Origin: JAWLEP01 sp964553045
GTDB lineage: Bacteria > Fermentibacterota > Fermentibacteria > Fermentibacterales > JCC-6
Assembly (NCBI GenBank): GCA_964553045.1
Contig: CAZKJG010000004.1
Span: forward strand, 1-64,000
DNA: 64,000 nucleotides
Direction of reading: 5' to 3'
Below, piece by piece: positions 34,598 through 42,210 of this stretch (position 1 is its first letter; every line of letters begins with the position of its first letter). Below the pieces are notes generated by a model. It did no database searches. It was not told where the DNA came from and was given only the letters and a program-made list of their open reading frames with translations. The position numbers were made by a program, and so were the translations under genes.

Positions 34598-36105
34598 TGC
34601 CGAGGCGGCCGGGAGCTGCGCCGCTGCTTGCCGCCCTGCTTCTGCTGGCCGCCGCGGCGGGCCGGGGCGACGACCTGCGGCTGCGGCTGTCGCGGCGCTG
34701 GCCCTCCTGCCGGGGCACGCTGGAGGGCGTATACGCCGGCGACGAGTACTCCATGTTCCAGCGGCTGCGCGTGGAGAGGCCGAACCTGAGGCTCTCGCTG
34801 ATCACGGAGAAGGACCGGGGAGAGGACTGGGGCGACCTGGTCTGCGGCGCGGTGGAGTACACAGGCGGCCCCAAGGACGCGGTGCGCGGCATCTCGGCCG
34901 GATGGCTGCGGGCGACGCTGGGGTCGGGCCTGGTGCTGGCCCATCCCGGAGGCTGGGGAAGCGCCGGGTTCAGCGGCTACGAGAAGCCGCCTGTGATCCG
35001 ATCCCGACTGGAGCCCTCCACCGGGGCCTGGGGAAGTGAGGGGGAGCCCCTCACCGGCGTGGGAGGGCGCTTCAGCCTGGGACGGCTGGAGCTTGTGGTG
35101 CTGCAGGGGCTGTCGTGGAAGGACCGCTCTGGCGACGGCCTGCACCGCACACCGGGCGAGGTAGAGGGCAGGGCCTGGGAACGCGAGGTGCTGCCGGCGG
35201 TGCGCGCCGCCTGGGGGCCGCTGGGGGCCACGGCGGCCGCCGGCTGGTCGAAGACCGACAGCGGCAGCACCCGCTGGCAGAGGGCGGGTGCCGACCTGCG
35301 GCTGCGCAAGGGCCCCTTTGGCCTGGCGGGGGAGGTGGCGGCCGGGCGGGACAGCGCCGGCACCGGAGTGGCCTTCTGGGCCGGGCCGAGCCACGAGGCG
35401 GAGGGCTTCCGGCAGGCCTTCCTGATGTTCTCTGTGCCGGAGGATTTTCCCGATGACCGCAGCTCGGCTCCGCTGGGGGAGTGCCGCATCGGCGCCCGCT
35501 ACGGGCTTCGCTGGCGGCCGGCGGTGGCCACCTTCGTGTCCGCCGGGCTGGTCTGCCGGGTGCGGGAGGAGGACGACGCCTGGAAGGCGGCCGGGGAGCT
35601 CCGGCGCCGGCTGGCCCGGGGCCTGAACGGTTCGGTGGGCCTTCGGTGGACGGCGGACGGGGACGGGGACTCCTGGCGGGGAGTGGGCTCGGGCGGCTGG
35701 GAACCGTCTCAGCTGGTGAGGCTGTCTTTGAAGCTGCAGCTCACCGGCTGGCGGGACGCCGACTCGTCTGAGGCCGGCAGCTGCGCCGAGACCAGGCTGC
35801 GGCTGCGGCCGAGAAGGTGGCTGTCTCTGCGGCTGGGCGCCGCCGGGTTCACCACCGACGGCTGGAACTCCCGGGCCTACGTGGTTGCCCTGGCCTTTCC
35901 CGGGGAGTTCGGCTCCACCCAGGTGCAGGGCAGGGGCATGATGCTGCAGGCGGCCGTCTCCGTGGAGCCGCGGGAGGGGCTGTTTCTGCGCGGGGGTGTG
36001 GGCTGGCTGCGGCGGCAGGACGCCGAGACCCTGGGCTCGGGCTACGAGGAGACCGAGGGCGGCTCGCGCACCGAGGCGTCCTGCCAGCTGGACTGGAGCT
36101 TCTAG
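34597..36105 (+). CDS. Large outer-membrane beta-barrel protein, function unknown
   Basis: A 502-residue exported protein with a signal peptide (LLAALLLLAAAAGRGDD) and alternating strands to the C-terminus, which ends in aromatic Phe (CQLDWSF) as expected for barrel insertion. The early segment DEYSMFQRLRVERPNLRLSL followed by GWLRATLGSGLVLAHP is typical of barrel proteins found next to helix-hairpin-helix genes in FCB genomes, as far as I can recall. No domain is named with confidence. It is translationally coupled to the PorV/ComEA fusion and precedes dCMP deaminase. Confidence 0.6.
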   Translation: MPRRPGAAPLLAALLLLAAAAGRGDDLRLRLSRRWPSCRGTLEGVYAGDEYSMFQRLRVERPNLRLSLITEKDRGEDWGDLVCGAVEYTGGPKDAVRGISAGWLRATLGSGLVLAHPGGWGSAGFSGYEKPPVIRSRLEPSTGAWGSEGEPLTGVGGRFSLGRLELVVLQGLSWKDRSGDGLHRTPGEVEGRAWEREVLPAVRAAWGPLGATAAAGWSKTDSGSTRWQRAGADLRLRKGPFGLAGEVAAGRDSAGTGVAFWAGPSHEAEGFRQAFLMFSVPEDFPDDRSSAPLGECRIGARYGLRWRPAVATFVSAGLVCRVREEDDAWKAAGELRRRLARGLNGSVGLRWTADGDGDSWRGVGSGGWEPSQLVRLSLKLQLTGWRDADSSEAGSCAETRLRLRPRRWLSLRLGAAGFTTDGWNSRAYVVALAFPGEFGSTQVQGRGMMLQAAVSVEPREGLFLRGGVGWLRRQDAETLGSGYEETEGGSRTEASCQLDWSF

Positions 36106-36167
36106 CCGCCGGGGGCTATCTTTCGGGGCACTGGGTCTTCGGCCTGAAACCACCGCGGAGGTTCACA

Positions 36168-36659
36168 TTGAGACCATCCTGGGACGAGTACTTCCTGAAG
36201 CTGGCCATGCTGGCGTCGGAGAGGGCCACCTGCCCACGCATGCACTGCGGCTGCGTGCTGGTGAAGGACCGGTACGTGCTCTCCACCGGCTACAACGGCT
36301 CCCTGCCGGGGGCCGACCACTGCGAGGACGTGGGCTGCCTGGTGGTGGACGGCCACTGCGTGCGCACCAACCACGCCGAGATGAACGCCATCTGCCAGGC
36401 GGCCAGGCACGGGGTCTCGGTGGACGGGGCCACCGCCTACGTGACCAACATGCCCTGCACCACCTGTGCCAAGGCCCTGGCGGCGGCGGGAATAAGGCGG
36501 GTGGTTGTCTTCAGCGACTACCACTCCACGCTGGCCGAGCGCTTCTTCGAGGAATCGGGGGTGGTCCTGGACAGGCTGGACATGCCCGCAACGGACATAG
36601 ACTACAACCTGGACGGATACAGCTCGGCGCGGAAGTTCGAGGAGGGCGGGGAGGGCTGA
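36168..36659 (+). CDS. dCMP deaminase (ComEB-type)
   Basis: A 163-residue zinc deaminase that converts dCMP to dUMP for thymidylate synthesis. The active-site HAE lies near residue 69 (TNHAEMNAI) and the PCxxC zinc ligands near 96 (MPCTTCAKAL). An extra zinc-type Cys/His cluster (CPRMHCGC, ADHCEDVGC) is usual in dCMP deaminases. The TTG start has GGAGG six bases upstream. In Gram-positive bacteria this gene (comEB) sits beside comEA; here it lies shortly after a ComEA-like fusion, a suggestive but weak link. Confidence 0.88.
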   Translation: MRPSWDEYFLKLAMLASERATCPRMHCGCVLVKDRYVLSTGYNGSLPGADHCEDVGCLVVDGHCVRTNHAEMNAICQAARHGVSVDGATAYVTNMPCTTCAKALAAAGIRRVVVFSDYHSTLAERFFEESGVVLDRLDMPATDIDYNLDGYSSARKFEEGGEG

Positions 36660-36668
36660 CGGCTCCCG

Positions 36669-37316
36669 TCAGCCTCCCAGCCGCTTGCGCAGGACCCTCT
36701 TTACCAGCTCGGCCAGCTCCGGTTCGGCCGAGACGTCCACCTCCAGCTGCAGGACTATCTTCTCCGGTGCGGCGCCGGAGGAGGCCCGCTCCATCTCCTG
36801 CGGCCGCACCATGGGCTCTTCGGCTTCCTTCTCCCTCTCGGGGTCGGCCTCCTCCTCGGGCTCCTCCCTGCGGGGAAGGTCCTTCTCGGCCTGAGCGGCC
36901 TGGAAGTCGGCCAGATCGCAGAGAACCTTGAAGGTGAGGATCATGTAGGCCGCGGTGCGCTCGTCGGCTTCGGTCTGCTCCCGGAAGAAGGACATCAGCG
37001 TGGAGCCGTCGGTGGTCTCGGCGGCGTCGGGGTAGCTGTCGAACAGCTTCCAGTAGGCGGCCTGGACGGCGTTTCCCAGCAGGGCGGGCGCCCTGGACCG
37101 GTCCCGGCTCTGGCGCCAGAGGTTGGTGGGCCGCCGGTTCTCGTCCACGTATCCCAGGAACTCCAGCAGCTGCATGAGCTGCTCGTCGGTCTCGCGGCGC
37201 AGGCCGGCGGACTCCAGGAAGTCTATGTCCACCACTTTGGGCGGGTCACGGCTCTCGATTACGTCCAGCAGCTTCTCGATTATTCCCGGGTCATGTATGG
37301 CGGGAAAAGAGGCCAC
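36669..37316 (-). CDS. DUF5343-domain protein
   Basis: A 215-residue cytoplasmic protein of unknown function. Residues about 3-140 match the DUF5343 pattern: a winged-helix-like start (FPAIHDPGIIEKLLDVIES), LRRETDEQLMQLLEFLGYVD, and LLGNAVQAAYWKLFDSYPDA. The C-terminal third is a charged, Glu-rich linker and a predicted helix (LAELVKRVLRKRLGG). The GTG start follows a strong GGAGGGAGG by six bases; the ATG-initiated extension to 37460 is not supported. It converges with the dCMP deaminase gene, leaving nine bases. Confidence 0.68.
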   Translation of the reverse strand: MASFPAIHDPGIIEKLLDVIESRDPPKVVDIDFLESAGLRRETDEQLMQLLEFLGYVDENRRPTNLWRQSRDRSRAPALLGNAVQAAYWKLFDSYPDAAETTDGSTLMSFFREQTEADERTAAYMILTFKVLCDLADFQAAQAEKDLPRREEPEEEADPEREKEAEEPMVRPQEMERASSGAAPEKIVLQLEVDVSAEPELAELVKRVLRKRLGG

Positions 37317-37365
37317 GTCGATCCTCCCTCCGGTATCGGTATGGCGTTCTGCCCCTGCCCTGCTA

Positions 37366-37379
37366 TTCTTGTACAAGAA
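37366..37379. promoter_or_regulatory. 14-bp perfect palindrome between divergent genes
   Basis: TTCTTGTACAAGAA reads the same on both strands. It lies 50 bases from the DUF5343 start and 104 from the small gene at 37483, in an AT-richer divergent interval. A candidate operator with unknown regulator. Confidence 0.45.
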
Positions 37380-37482
37380 AACGCCCGCGCCAAGGACAGT
37401 AACAATTTGTGTCATGTGTACGGTCTTGCTGCACACCAATACGTGTTGGCCCGCGGCCAACTGCGTTGGAGGGCGGCAGCCG

Positions 37483-37674
37483 GTGAAGGTCGAGCCCGTC
37501 GACGTCTACTTCATCACCGAGACCACAGTGACCATAAGGGGCAGCAGGCGCCGGACCACGGTGCCCGAGGAGATAGTGCAGCGGCCGTCCCTGAGCGATT
37601 CGCACAGGCTGCGGTGGGCCGTGCTGCGCAACGGCAGGATCATAGTGACCCGGGTGCCGGAACCGGAGGAGTAG
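37483..37674 (+). CDS. Small hypothetical protein
   Basis: A 63-residue frame (VEPVDVYFITETTVTIRG, VPEEIVQRPSLSDSHRLRW) that I do not recognise. It has a GTG start with GGAGGGCGG six bases upstream and GC-rich third positions like neighbouring genes, which is the main support. Alternating beta-like segments suggest a small compact domain. It is divergent from the DUF5343 gene. Confidence 0.45.
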   Translation: MKVEPVDVYFITETTVTIRGSRRRTTVPEEIVQRPSLSDSHRLRWAVLRNGRIIVTRVPEPEE

Positions 37675-37707
37675 AGGCGGCGGCTCCGCGGCCGCAGCCC
37701 GGCGGGC

Positions 37708-37938
37708 ATGACCTCCCTGGTGGAGAGCTTCACCCCCCTGGTGGGCGTTGTGGCCTACCTCGGCCTGGGGGGCGGAATAGACTGGAAGCTGGCCCCCGTC
37801 CTGGTGGTGGGCGCCGTGCTGTCCGCGCCGCTGGCGGCGTGGACGGTGAAGAGGCTGCGCATCGACAAGTTCACAACAGTGGTTGGGGCGGCCACGGCGG
37901 TTCTGGGCGTTCTTACGCTTTACAAGGCATTTCTGTAG
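37708..37938 (+). pseudogene. C-terminal fragment of a TauE/SafE-type membrane transporter
   Basis: 76 residues with two membrane segments that match the end of TauE/SafE sulfite-exporter-like permeases: TSLVESFTPLVGVVAYLGLG, GIDWKLAPVLVVGAVLSAPL, AAWTVKRLRIDKF and a final hydrophobic stretch. Full-length members have about 250 residues and eight helices, so about 70 percent is missing. No convincing ribosome binding site precedes the ATG. Probably a remnant; a short independent membrane protein is a less likely reading. Confidence 0.6.
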
Positions 37939-38093
37939 GCTGAGCGGGAGATTCCGCCCCAACCGCGGTCGAATAAGCGGGCCGGGGGCCGGGGACCGGC
38001 GGCGCGGACTCCGGAGCTTGGGGTGCATAAATGAAATATAGACAATGTATTACGTCAGGGTACATACATTCAAATCCTTCAATCGACGGTTCC

Positions 38094-38230
38094 GGCGCAA
38101 GCGCCTCTCATTGCGGCTGCGGAGCTACGATGATATTCGGTATCATGATGTCATCGAGCAAGATTCGACGATAAAAACCGCTGAATCTCGTGAATGGCCG
38201 GGCGGGGCCTGCGCTATAGACAAAGCCCCG
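38094..38230. repeat. Cluster of short inverted repeats upstream of the RAYT gene
   Basis: Four hairpins in 140 bases: GGCGC-AA-GCGCC at 38094-38105, ATGATA/TATCAT at 38130-38146, AGATTC/GAATCT at 38161-38188, and CGGGGC/GCCCCG at 38203-38230. RAYT genes are often flanked by the palindromic sequences they act on. Whether any of these recurs elsewhere in the genome cannot be seen here. Confidence 0.35.
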
Positions 38231-38252
38231 TTTCCGAAATAGGGTCTTAGAA

Positions 38253-39272
38253 ATGCCTACTCTAAAGAGGATCAGCCTGCCAGGCCATGTATACCATGTG
38301 TTCACCCGCGCGGCGGAAGGGCGCTCTCTCTACCGCGAGGAGAGGGACGTGGTCGACCTCCTCTCCAGAATCGAGGCGGCCGCCACCGCCACCCGGGTCA
38401 ACATCTACGGCTGGGTGATCACTCCCTCGCGTCTCCATTTCCTGCTGCGGACGGGCCGGGAGCCGTTGACGCTCTTCGTCAGCCGCATAGTGTCCGGCTA
38501 CGCCATCTCCATGAACCGCCGCCAGCGGAAGAGCGGATCCCTTTTCGCCGGCCGGTACAGGTCCGTGCTGGTGGAGGAGGACCGCTACTTCATGGACGTG
38601 CTGGGCTACGTGCACACCCTGCCCCTGCAGGAGAAGGTGGTCCGGACCCCCGACGGCCTCGACACCTACCGCTGGTCGGGGCACGCCGGGCTGCTGGGAA
38701 GGAGGTCCTTCCCCTGGCAGGACACGGTATACGTGCTGAAGAAGTTCTCCCGCGACCTGCCGCAGGGAAGGACGCTCTATTCGAAGTTCATTCGGGAGGC
38801 CGTGGAGAGCGGAACGGTGCGCACCGACCTCGATGGCGGGGGTCTGCTCCGCAGCGCCTGCCTGAAGGGCCTGGAAGAGCAAGCGGAGGGCATGGACGGC
38901 CACGATCCGCGCACCCTGGGCAGCGCGCGCTTCACCCGTATGTGGCTGCAGGGGTTCGAGGAGATGGAGGACTGGAGCGAAGAGGTCCGCAAGGCCAAGA
39001 AAGAGGCCCTGGAGCGGGTGGTGGAGCAGGTACTGGATCTGTACGAGATGGACATGGGTTCGCTGCTGAGCCGCAGCAAGCGGCATACGGTCTCCGACGC
39101 CCGGGCCCTGATCTGCTACGTGGCCTGCTTCGTCATCGGCCTGCCCTACTCGGTGCCCGGCGAGACCCTGGGTATCTCCCCCTCCGGCGCATACATGGCC
39201 GCCCTCCGAGGCCGCGAGCTGGCCGCGAGCAACCCCCAGCTGCTTTCCTCGCTGGAGATTCCCATAGACTGA
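38253..39272 (+). CDS. REP-associated tyrosine transposase (RAYT), HUH motif altered
   Basis: A 339-residue Y1-type single-strand transposase relative that processes palindromic REP sequences. Family landmarks: RISLPGHVYHVFTRA at the start, GSLFAGRYRSVLVEEDRYF, and GYVHTLPL, where the Tyr is the expected nucleophile (about residue 116). The metal-binding HUH should appear as HVH or HFH, but here it is RLH in TPSRLHFLLR (about 67-76), so the first His is Arg. The C-terminal half includes a helix-turn-helix-like segment. Loss of one His makes normal activity doubtful. It is bracketed by gene fragments. Confidence 0.82.
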   Translation: MPTLKRISLPGHVYHVFTRAAEGRSLYREERDVVDLLSRIEAAATATRVNIYGWVITPSRLHFLLRTGREPLTLFVSRIVSGYAISMNRRQRKSGSLFAGRYRSVLVEEDRYFMDVLGYVHTLPLQEKVVRTPDGLDTYRWSGHAGLLGRRSFPWQDTVYVLKKFSRDLPQGRTLYSKFIREAVESGTVRTDLDGGGLLRSACLKGLEEQAEGMDGHDPRTLGSARFTRMWLQGFEEMEDWSEEVRKAKKEALERVVEQVLDLYEMDMGSLLSRSKRHTVSDARALICYVACFVIGLPYSVPGETLGISPSGAYMAALRGRELAASNPQLLSSLEIPID

Positions 39273-39293
39273 ACCCCGGCAATTCCCTCCCTT

Positions 39294-39312
39294 CACCCGT
39301 TCGGGTGGTTTT
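39294..39312 (+). terminator. Weak terminator-like hairpin after the RAYT gene
   Basis: CACCCG 39294-39299 and CGGGTG 39302-39307 followed by GTTTT. Confidence 0.35.
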
Positions 39313-39340
39313 GACATCTTTCGATAATCAGGAATATTTC
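39311..39340 (+). promoter_or_regulatory. Candidate promoter before the Fur fragment
   Basis: Consensus -35 TTGACA at 39311-39316, then ATATTT/TATTTC 17-18 bases on. AGGAA-TAT-TTCCT, a small inverted repeat, overlaps the -10 and may be an operator. Confidence 0.45.
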
Positions 39341-39375
39341 CTGCCTGCTAGCCATTCCTGGAAAGGGAGGGCGAT

Positions 39376-39498
39376 TTGGGCGAGGCGGGAACGCTCAGAA
39401 GGGCGCTGAGGTCGGCGGGGCTGAGGATGACGCCCCAGCGGGAGCAGGTGTACCGGGAGATGATCCGCAACAGCGGGCACCCCGCCGCCGCCGAGTAG
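39376..39498 (+). pseudogene. N-terminal fragment of a Fur-family regulator
   Basis: 40 residues matching the start of Fur/PerR-type metalloregulators: LRRALRSAGLRMTPQREQVY then REMIRNSGHPAAAE, after which a TAG ends the frame where the winged helix should continue. Full-length Fur has about 140 residues. A promoter-like TTGACA and a GGGAGG ribosome site remain in front of the TTG start, so the control region is kept while the gene is cut off. The next feature is the valS terminator. Confidence 0.72.
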
Positions 39499-39526
39499 CC
39501 GCCGCGCGGATAGCCGAATGCGGAAA

Positions 39527-39559
39527 GGCCCCGAAGGGAGCGGCGCTCCCTTCGGGGCC
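39527..39559 (-). terminator. Strong Rho-independent terminator of valS
   Basis: A 15-bp perfect stem (39527-39541 with 39545-39559) around a 3-base loop. Read leftward it follows the valS stop by about 24 bases and ends in TTT. Confidence 0.8.
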
Positions 39560-39582
39560 ACCTTCATGCTGCCGGTTCGGGG

Positions 39583-41994
39583 TCAGCCCTCCGCCGACCC
39601 CTCCACCTCCGTGGCCAGCCCGTCGCCCTCGGTCCAGGTGATCCTCTGGGCGCGGGTGACGTTCAGCAGGTCGGGCTCGAACTCCCGCAGGGCCTTCAGA
39701 AGGTCCTCGGGGGCGGTGACCCTGAGGCCGGAGAGGGGGGTGCCCATGCCCAGCTTGTTCTCGGACTTGTAGCGGCGGGCCTCCTCCACTATCTCCAGGG
39801 CCCGCTGGCCGTGGGCCAGGGCCCACTCGTCGGTGTAGCCGTCTTCGGGCCAGGGGGCGACGTGAACGCTGGGGTGGCCCTCGTAGCCGCGGAATATGGC
39901 CTGGTAGAGCTCCTCGGTGACGTGGACCAGCACCGGGGCGAACAGCCGCAGCGAGCCGTACAGGGCGCGGTAGAGGGCGCGCTGCGCCGGCCGGCGGGCC
40001 TCCCCGTCGTCGCCGTAGAGCCTGCCCTTGGCGATCTCGAGGTAGTTGTCGCAGAGGTCGTGCCAGAAGAAGTCCTCGCACTCCCGGACGCAGGTGGAGT
40101 ACTCGTAGTCGTCCATGCCCTCGGTGGCCCTCTGCACCACCTGGGTCAGGCGGGCGAGTATCCAGCGGTCGAAGGGCCGCAGCTCCACCTCGGCGGCGGG
40201 GTCGTAGCCCTCCAGCCGCGAGGAGGCGAACCGGGTGGCGTTGAAGAGCTTGGTCACCAGACGGCGGCCGTCGCCCAGCACCTCGGGGCTGAACAGGACG
40301 TCGTTGCCCAGCCTGCTGCTGCAGGCCCAGTAGCGCAGCTCGTCGGCCGAGTACTGCTGCAGGGCCAGCAGCGGGTCGCCGGCCACGTTGCCCTTGCTCT
40401 TGGACATCTTCTCCCGGGAGGGGTTGAGGGCGTGGCCGCTTACCATCAGGTGCTCCCAGGGGACGCTGTCGGTGTGCAGGTGCGACTTCACCACGGTGTA
40501 GAAGGCCCAGGTCCGGATGATGTCGTGGGCCTGGGGCCGCATGGACATGGGTATCAGGCCCTCCCGCTGGTCCTCCTCGCCCCACCTGGCGTTTATCAGC
40601 GGGGTCAGGGAGCTGGTCATCCAGGTGTCCATGACGTCGGCCTCCGGGCGGAACTCCTCCCCCCCGCACTCCGGGCAGGGCCTGCCCGGGCCGGTCTCGG
40701 TGGGATCGACGGGCAGGTCCTCCTCGGCGGCGGTCACCGGCTCCCCGCAGCCTTCGCAGAACCACACCGGGAAGGGCACGCCGTAGAACCGCTGCCGGCT
40801 GATGCACCAGTCCCACTTGAGGTTCTCCACCCAGTGGCGGAAGCGGACGGCGAAGTAGTCGGGGTGCCAGCTCACCTCGTCGCAGCGCTGCAGCAGCTCT
40901 TCACGGATGTCCAGGACCCGGATGAACCACTGGCGGTTCACCAGGTACTCCAGGGGAGTGCCGCAGCGCTCGTGGGCGTTCACCGTGTGCTCTATGTCCT
41001 CGCTTCCCCGCAGAAATCCCTGCTCACGGAGGTCCTTCACCATCTCCCGGCGGGCCTTCTTCACGTACATGCCCTCGTAGGGTCCGGCCAGCCCGTTCAT
41101 GTGACCGCGGCGGTCGAGGGCTATGCGCAGGTCCAGACCGTACTCGCGCCACCACTCTATGTCGGTGGTGTCGCCGAATGTGCAGCACATCACTATTCCG
41201 CTGCCCTTGTCCATGGCCACCTTCTCGTCGGCCCGGATCTCCACCCGGTGGCCGAACAGGGGCACCACGGCCCTCCTGCCGACGAGGCCGGCGTGACGGG
41301 GGTCGTCGGGATGGACGAAGATGCAGACGCAGGCCGGCAGCAGCTCGGGGCGGGTGGTGGCTATGGTCAGCGCGCCGTCTCCGTCGGCCAGGGGGAAGGA
41401 GAGGTTGTGGAAGCGCGAGGGCTTCTCGCTGTCCTCGGTCTCCGCCTGGGCGACGGCCGTCTGGCACTCCGGGCACCACAGCGTGGGCGCTTCCCGGTGG
41501 TAGACCCTGCCGTCGCGGTGCAGCCGCAGAAACGACCGCTGGGCGATCCGCTGCACCCATGGATCTATGGTGGTGTAGAGGAGCGTCCAGTCGCAGGAGA
41601 AGCCGAAGCGGGTCCACAGGTCGCGGAACCGCTCCTCGGCCCCCTTGGTGACCTCCAGACAGAGCCGGATGAACTCGCTTCTGGGCATGTCCTGGGCCCT
41701 GACTTCCTTCCGCTTCTCGGTGAAGCGCTCGCTGGGAAGGCCGTTGTCGTCGAAGCAGAAGGGGTAGAATACCTCCTCGCCCAGCATCCGGTGGTAGCGG
41801 GCCACCGCCTCGGCCTGTACGTAGCTGAACACGTGCCCCATGTGGATGGCGCCCGATACAGTGGGCGGCGGGGTGTCTATGGTGTAGAGGGGCTTGCCGG
41901 AGTCGGGGTCGAAGCGGTAGATGCCCTCCTCCTCCCAGAACCTCTGCCACCTGGGCTCGGAGTCGCTCGCCTTGTACCGCCTGGGTAGGGCCAC
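39583..41994 (-). CDS. valS: Valyl-tRNA synthetase
   Basis: Class I aminoacyl-tRNA synthetase charging tRNA-Val. The HIGH-type motif is HMGH at 51-54 and the KMSKS loop is EKMSKSKGN near 529. The editing domain with TTRPELLPA lies near 215, and a zinc site includes CEGCGEP and CPECGGEEF. At 803 residues it is shorter than most bacterial enzymes (about 880-950) and lacks an obvious C-terminal coiled coil, resembling the archaeal-like ValS subtype. GTG start with AGGAAAGGA six bases upstream; a longer ATG frame to 42153 has no homology. Confidence 0.93.
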   Translation of the reverse strand: MALPRRYKASDSEPRWQRFWEEEGIYRFDPDSGKPLYTIDTPPPTVSGAIHMGHVFSYVQAEAVARYHRMLGEEVFYPFCFDDNGLPSERFTEKRKEVRAQDMPRSEFIRLCLEVTKGAEERFRDLWTRFGFSCDWTLLYTTIDPWVQRIAQRSFLRLHRDGRVYHREAPTLWCPECQTAVAQAETEDSEKPSRFHNLSFPLADGDGALTIATTRPELLPACVCIFVHPDDPRHAGLVGRRAVVPLFGHRVEIRADEKVAMDKGSGIVMCCTFGDTTDIEWWREYGLDLRIALDRRGHMNGLAGPYEGMYVKKARREMVKDLREQGFLRGSEDIEHTVNAHERCGTPLEYLVNRQWFIRVLDIREELLQRCDEVSWHPDYFAVRFRHWVENLKWDWCISRQRFYGVPFPVWFCEGCGEPVTAAEEDLPVDPTETGPGRPCPECGGEEFRPEADVMDTWMTSSLTPLINARWGEEDQREGLIPMSMRPQAHDIIRTWAFYTVVKSHLHTDSVPWEHLMVSGHALNPSREKMSKSKGNVAGDPLLALQQYSADELRYWACSSRLGNDVLFSPEVLGDGRRLVTKLFNATRFASSRLEGYDPAAEVELRPFDRWILARLTQVVQRATEGMDDYEYSTCVRECEDFFWHDLCDNYLEIAKGRLYGDDGEARRPAQRALYRALYGSLRLFAPVLVHVTEELYQAIFRGYEGHPSVHVAPWPEDGYTDEWALAHGQRALEIVEEARRYKSENKLGMGTPLSGLRVTAPEDLLKALREFEPDLLNVTRAQRITWTEGDGLATEVEGSAEG

Positions 41995-42192
41995 TGGCTG
42001 TCCTTTCCTTCGCTTCCCCGGCCGCGCCCGCAACCGGCGCGGCCGTCCTCGTCCCGCCACCACGCTCGCCGGGGACGGGCTTCGGCAGGGCCGGGGCTGT
42101 TGGCGGAATGGTTTTCGGGCGAGTAAGATAACGTCAGCGCACATGCCGCACAAGTCTGACCGGGGCGTTGACCGGCACCGCGTAGGAGGCGA

Positions 42193-42210
42193 ATGTTGCA
42201 GCTACTATGA
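42193..42210 (+). other. Five-codon leader frame before the large GGDEF gene
   Basis: ATG-TTG-CAG-CTA-CTA-TGA encodes MLQLL. AGGAGG lies three bases upstream, and its stop overlaps the ATG of the 1594-residue gene (42207). The large gene itself has no ribosome site at normal distance, so translation may pass from leader to gene by coupling. Confidence 0.35.

Noticed and set aside
38045..38242. 65-residue Arg-rich frame upstream of the RAYT gene
   Set aside because: No ribosome binding site, low-complexity start, and it runs through a cluster of hairpins that explains the region better.
39811..41988. 725-residue plus-strand frame opposite valS
   Set aside because: Antisense shadow of valS. 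Composition is Val/Gly/Leu-rich and there is no ribosome site or domain.
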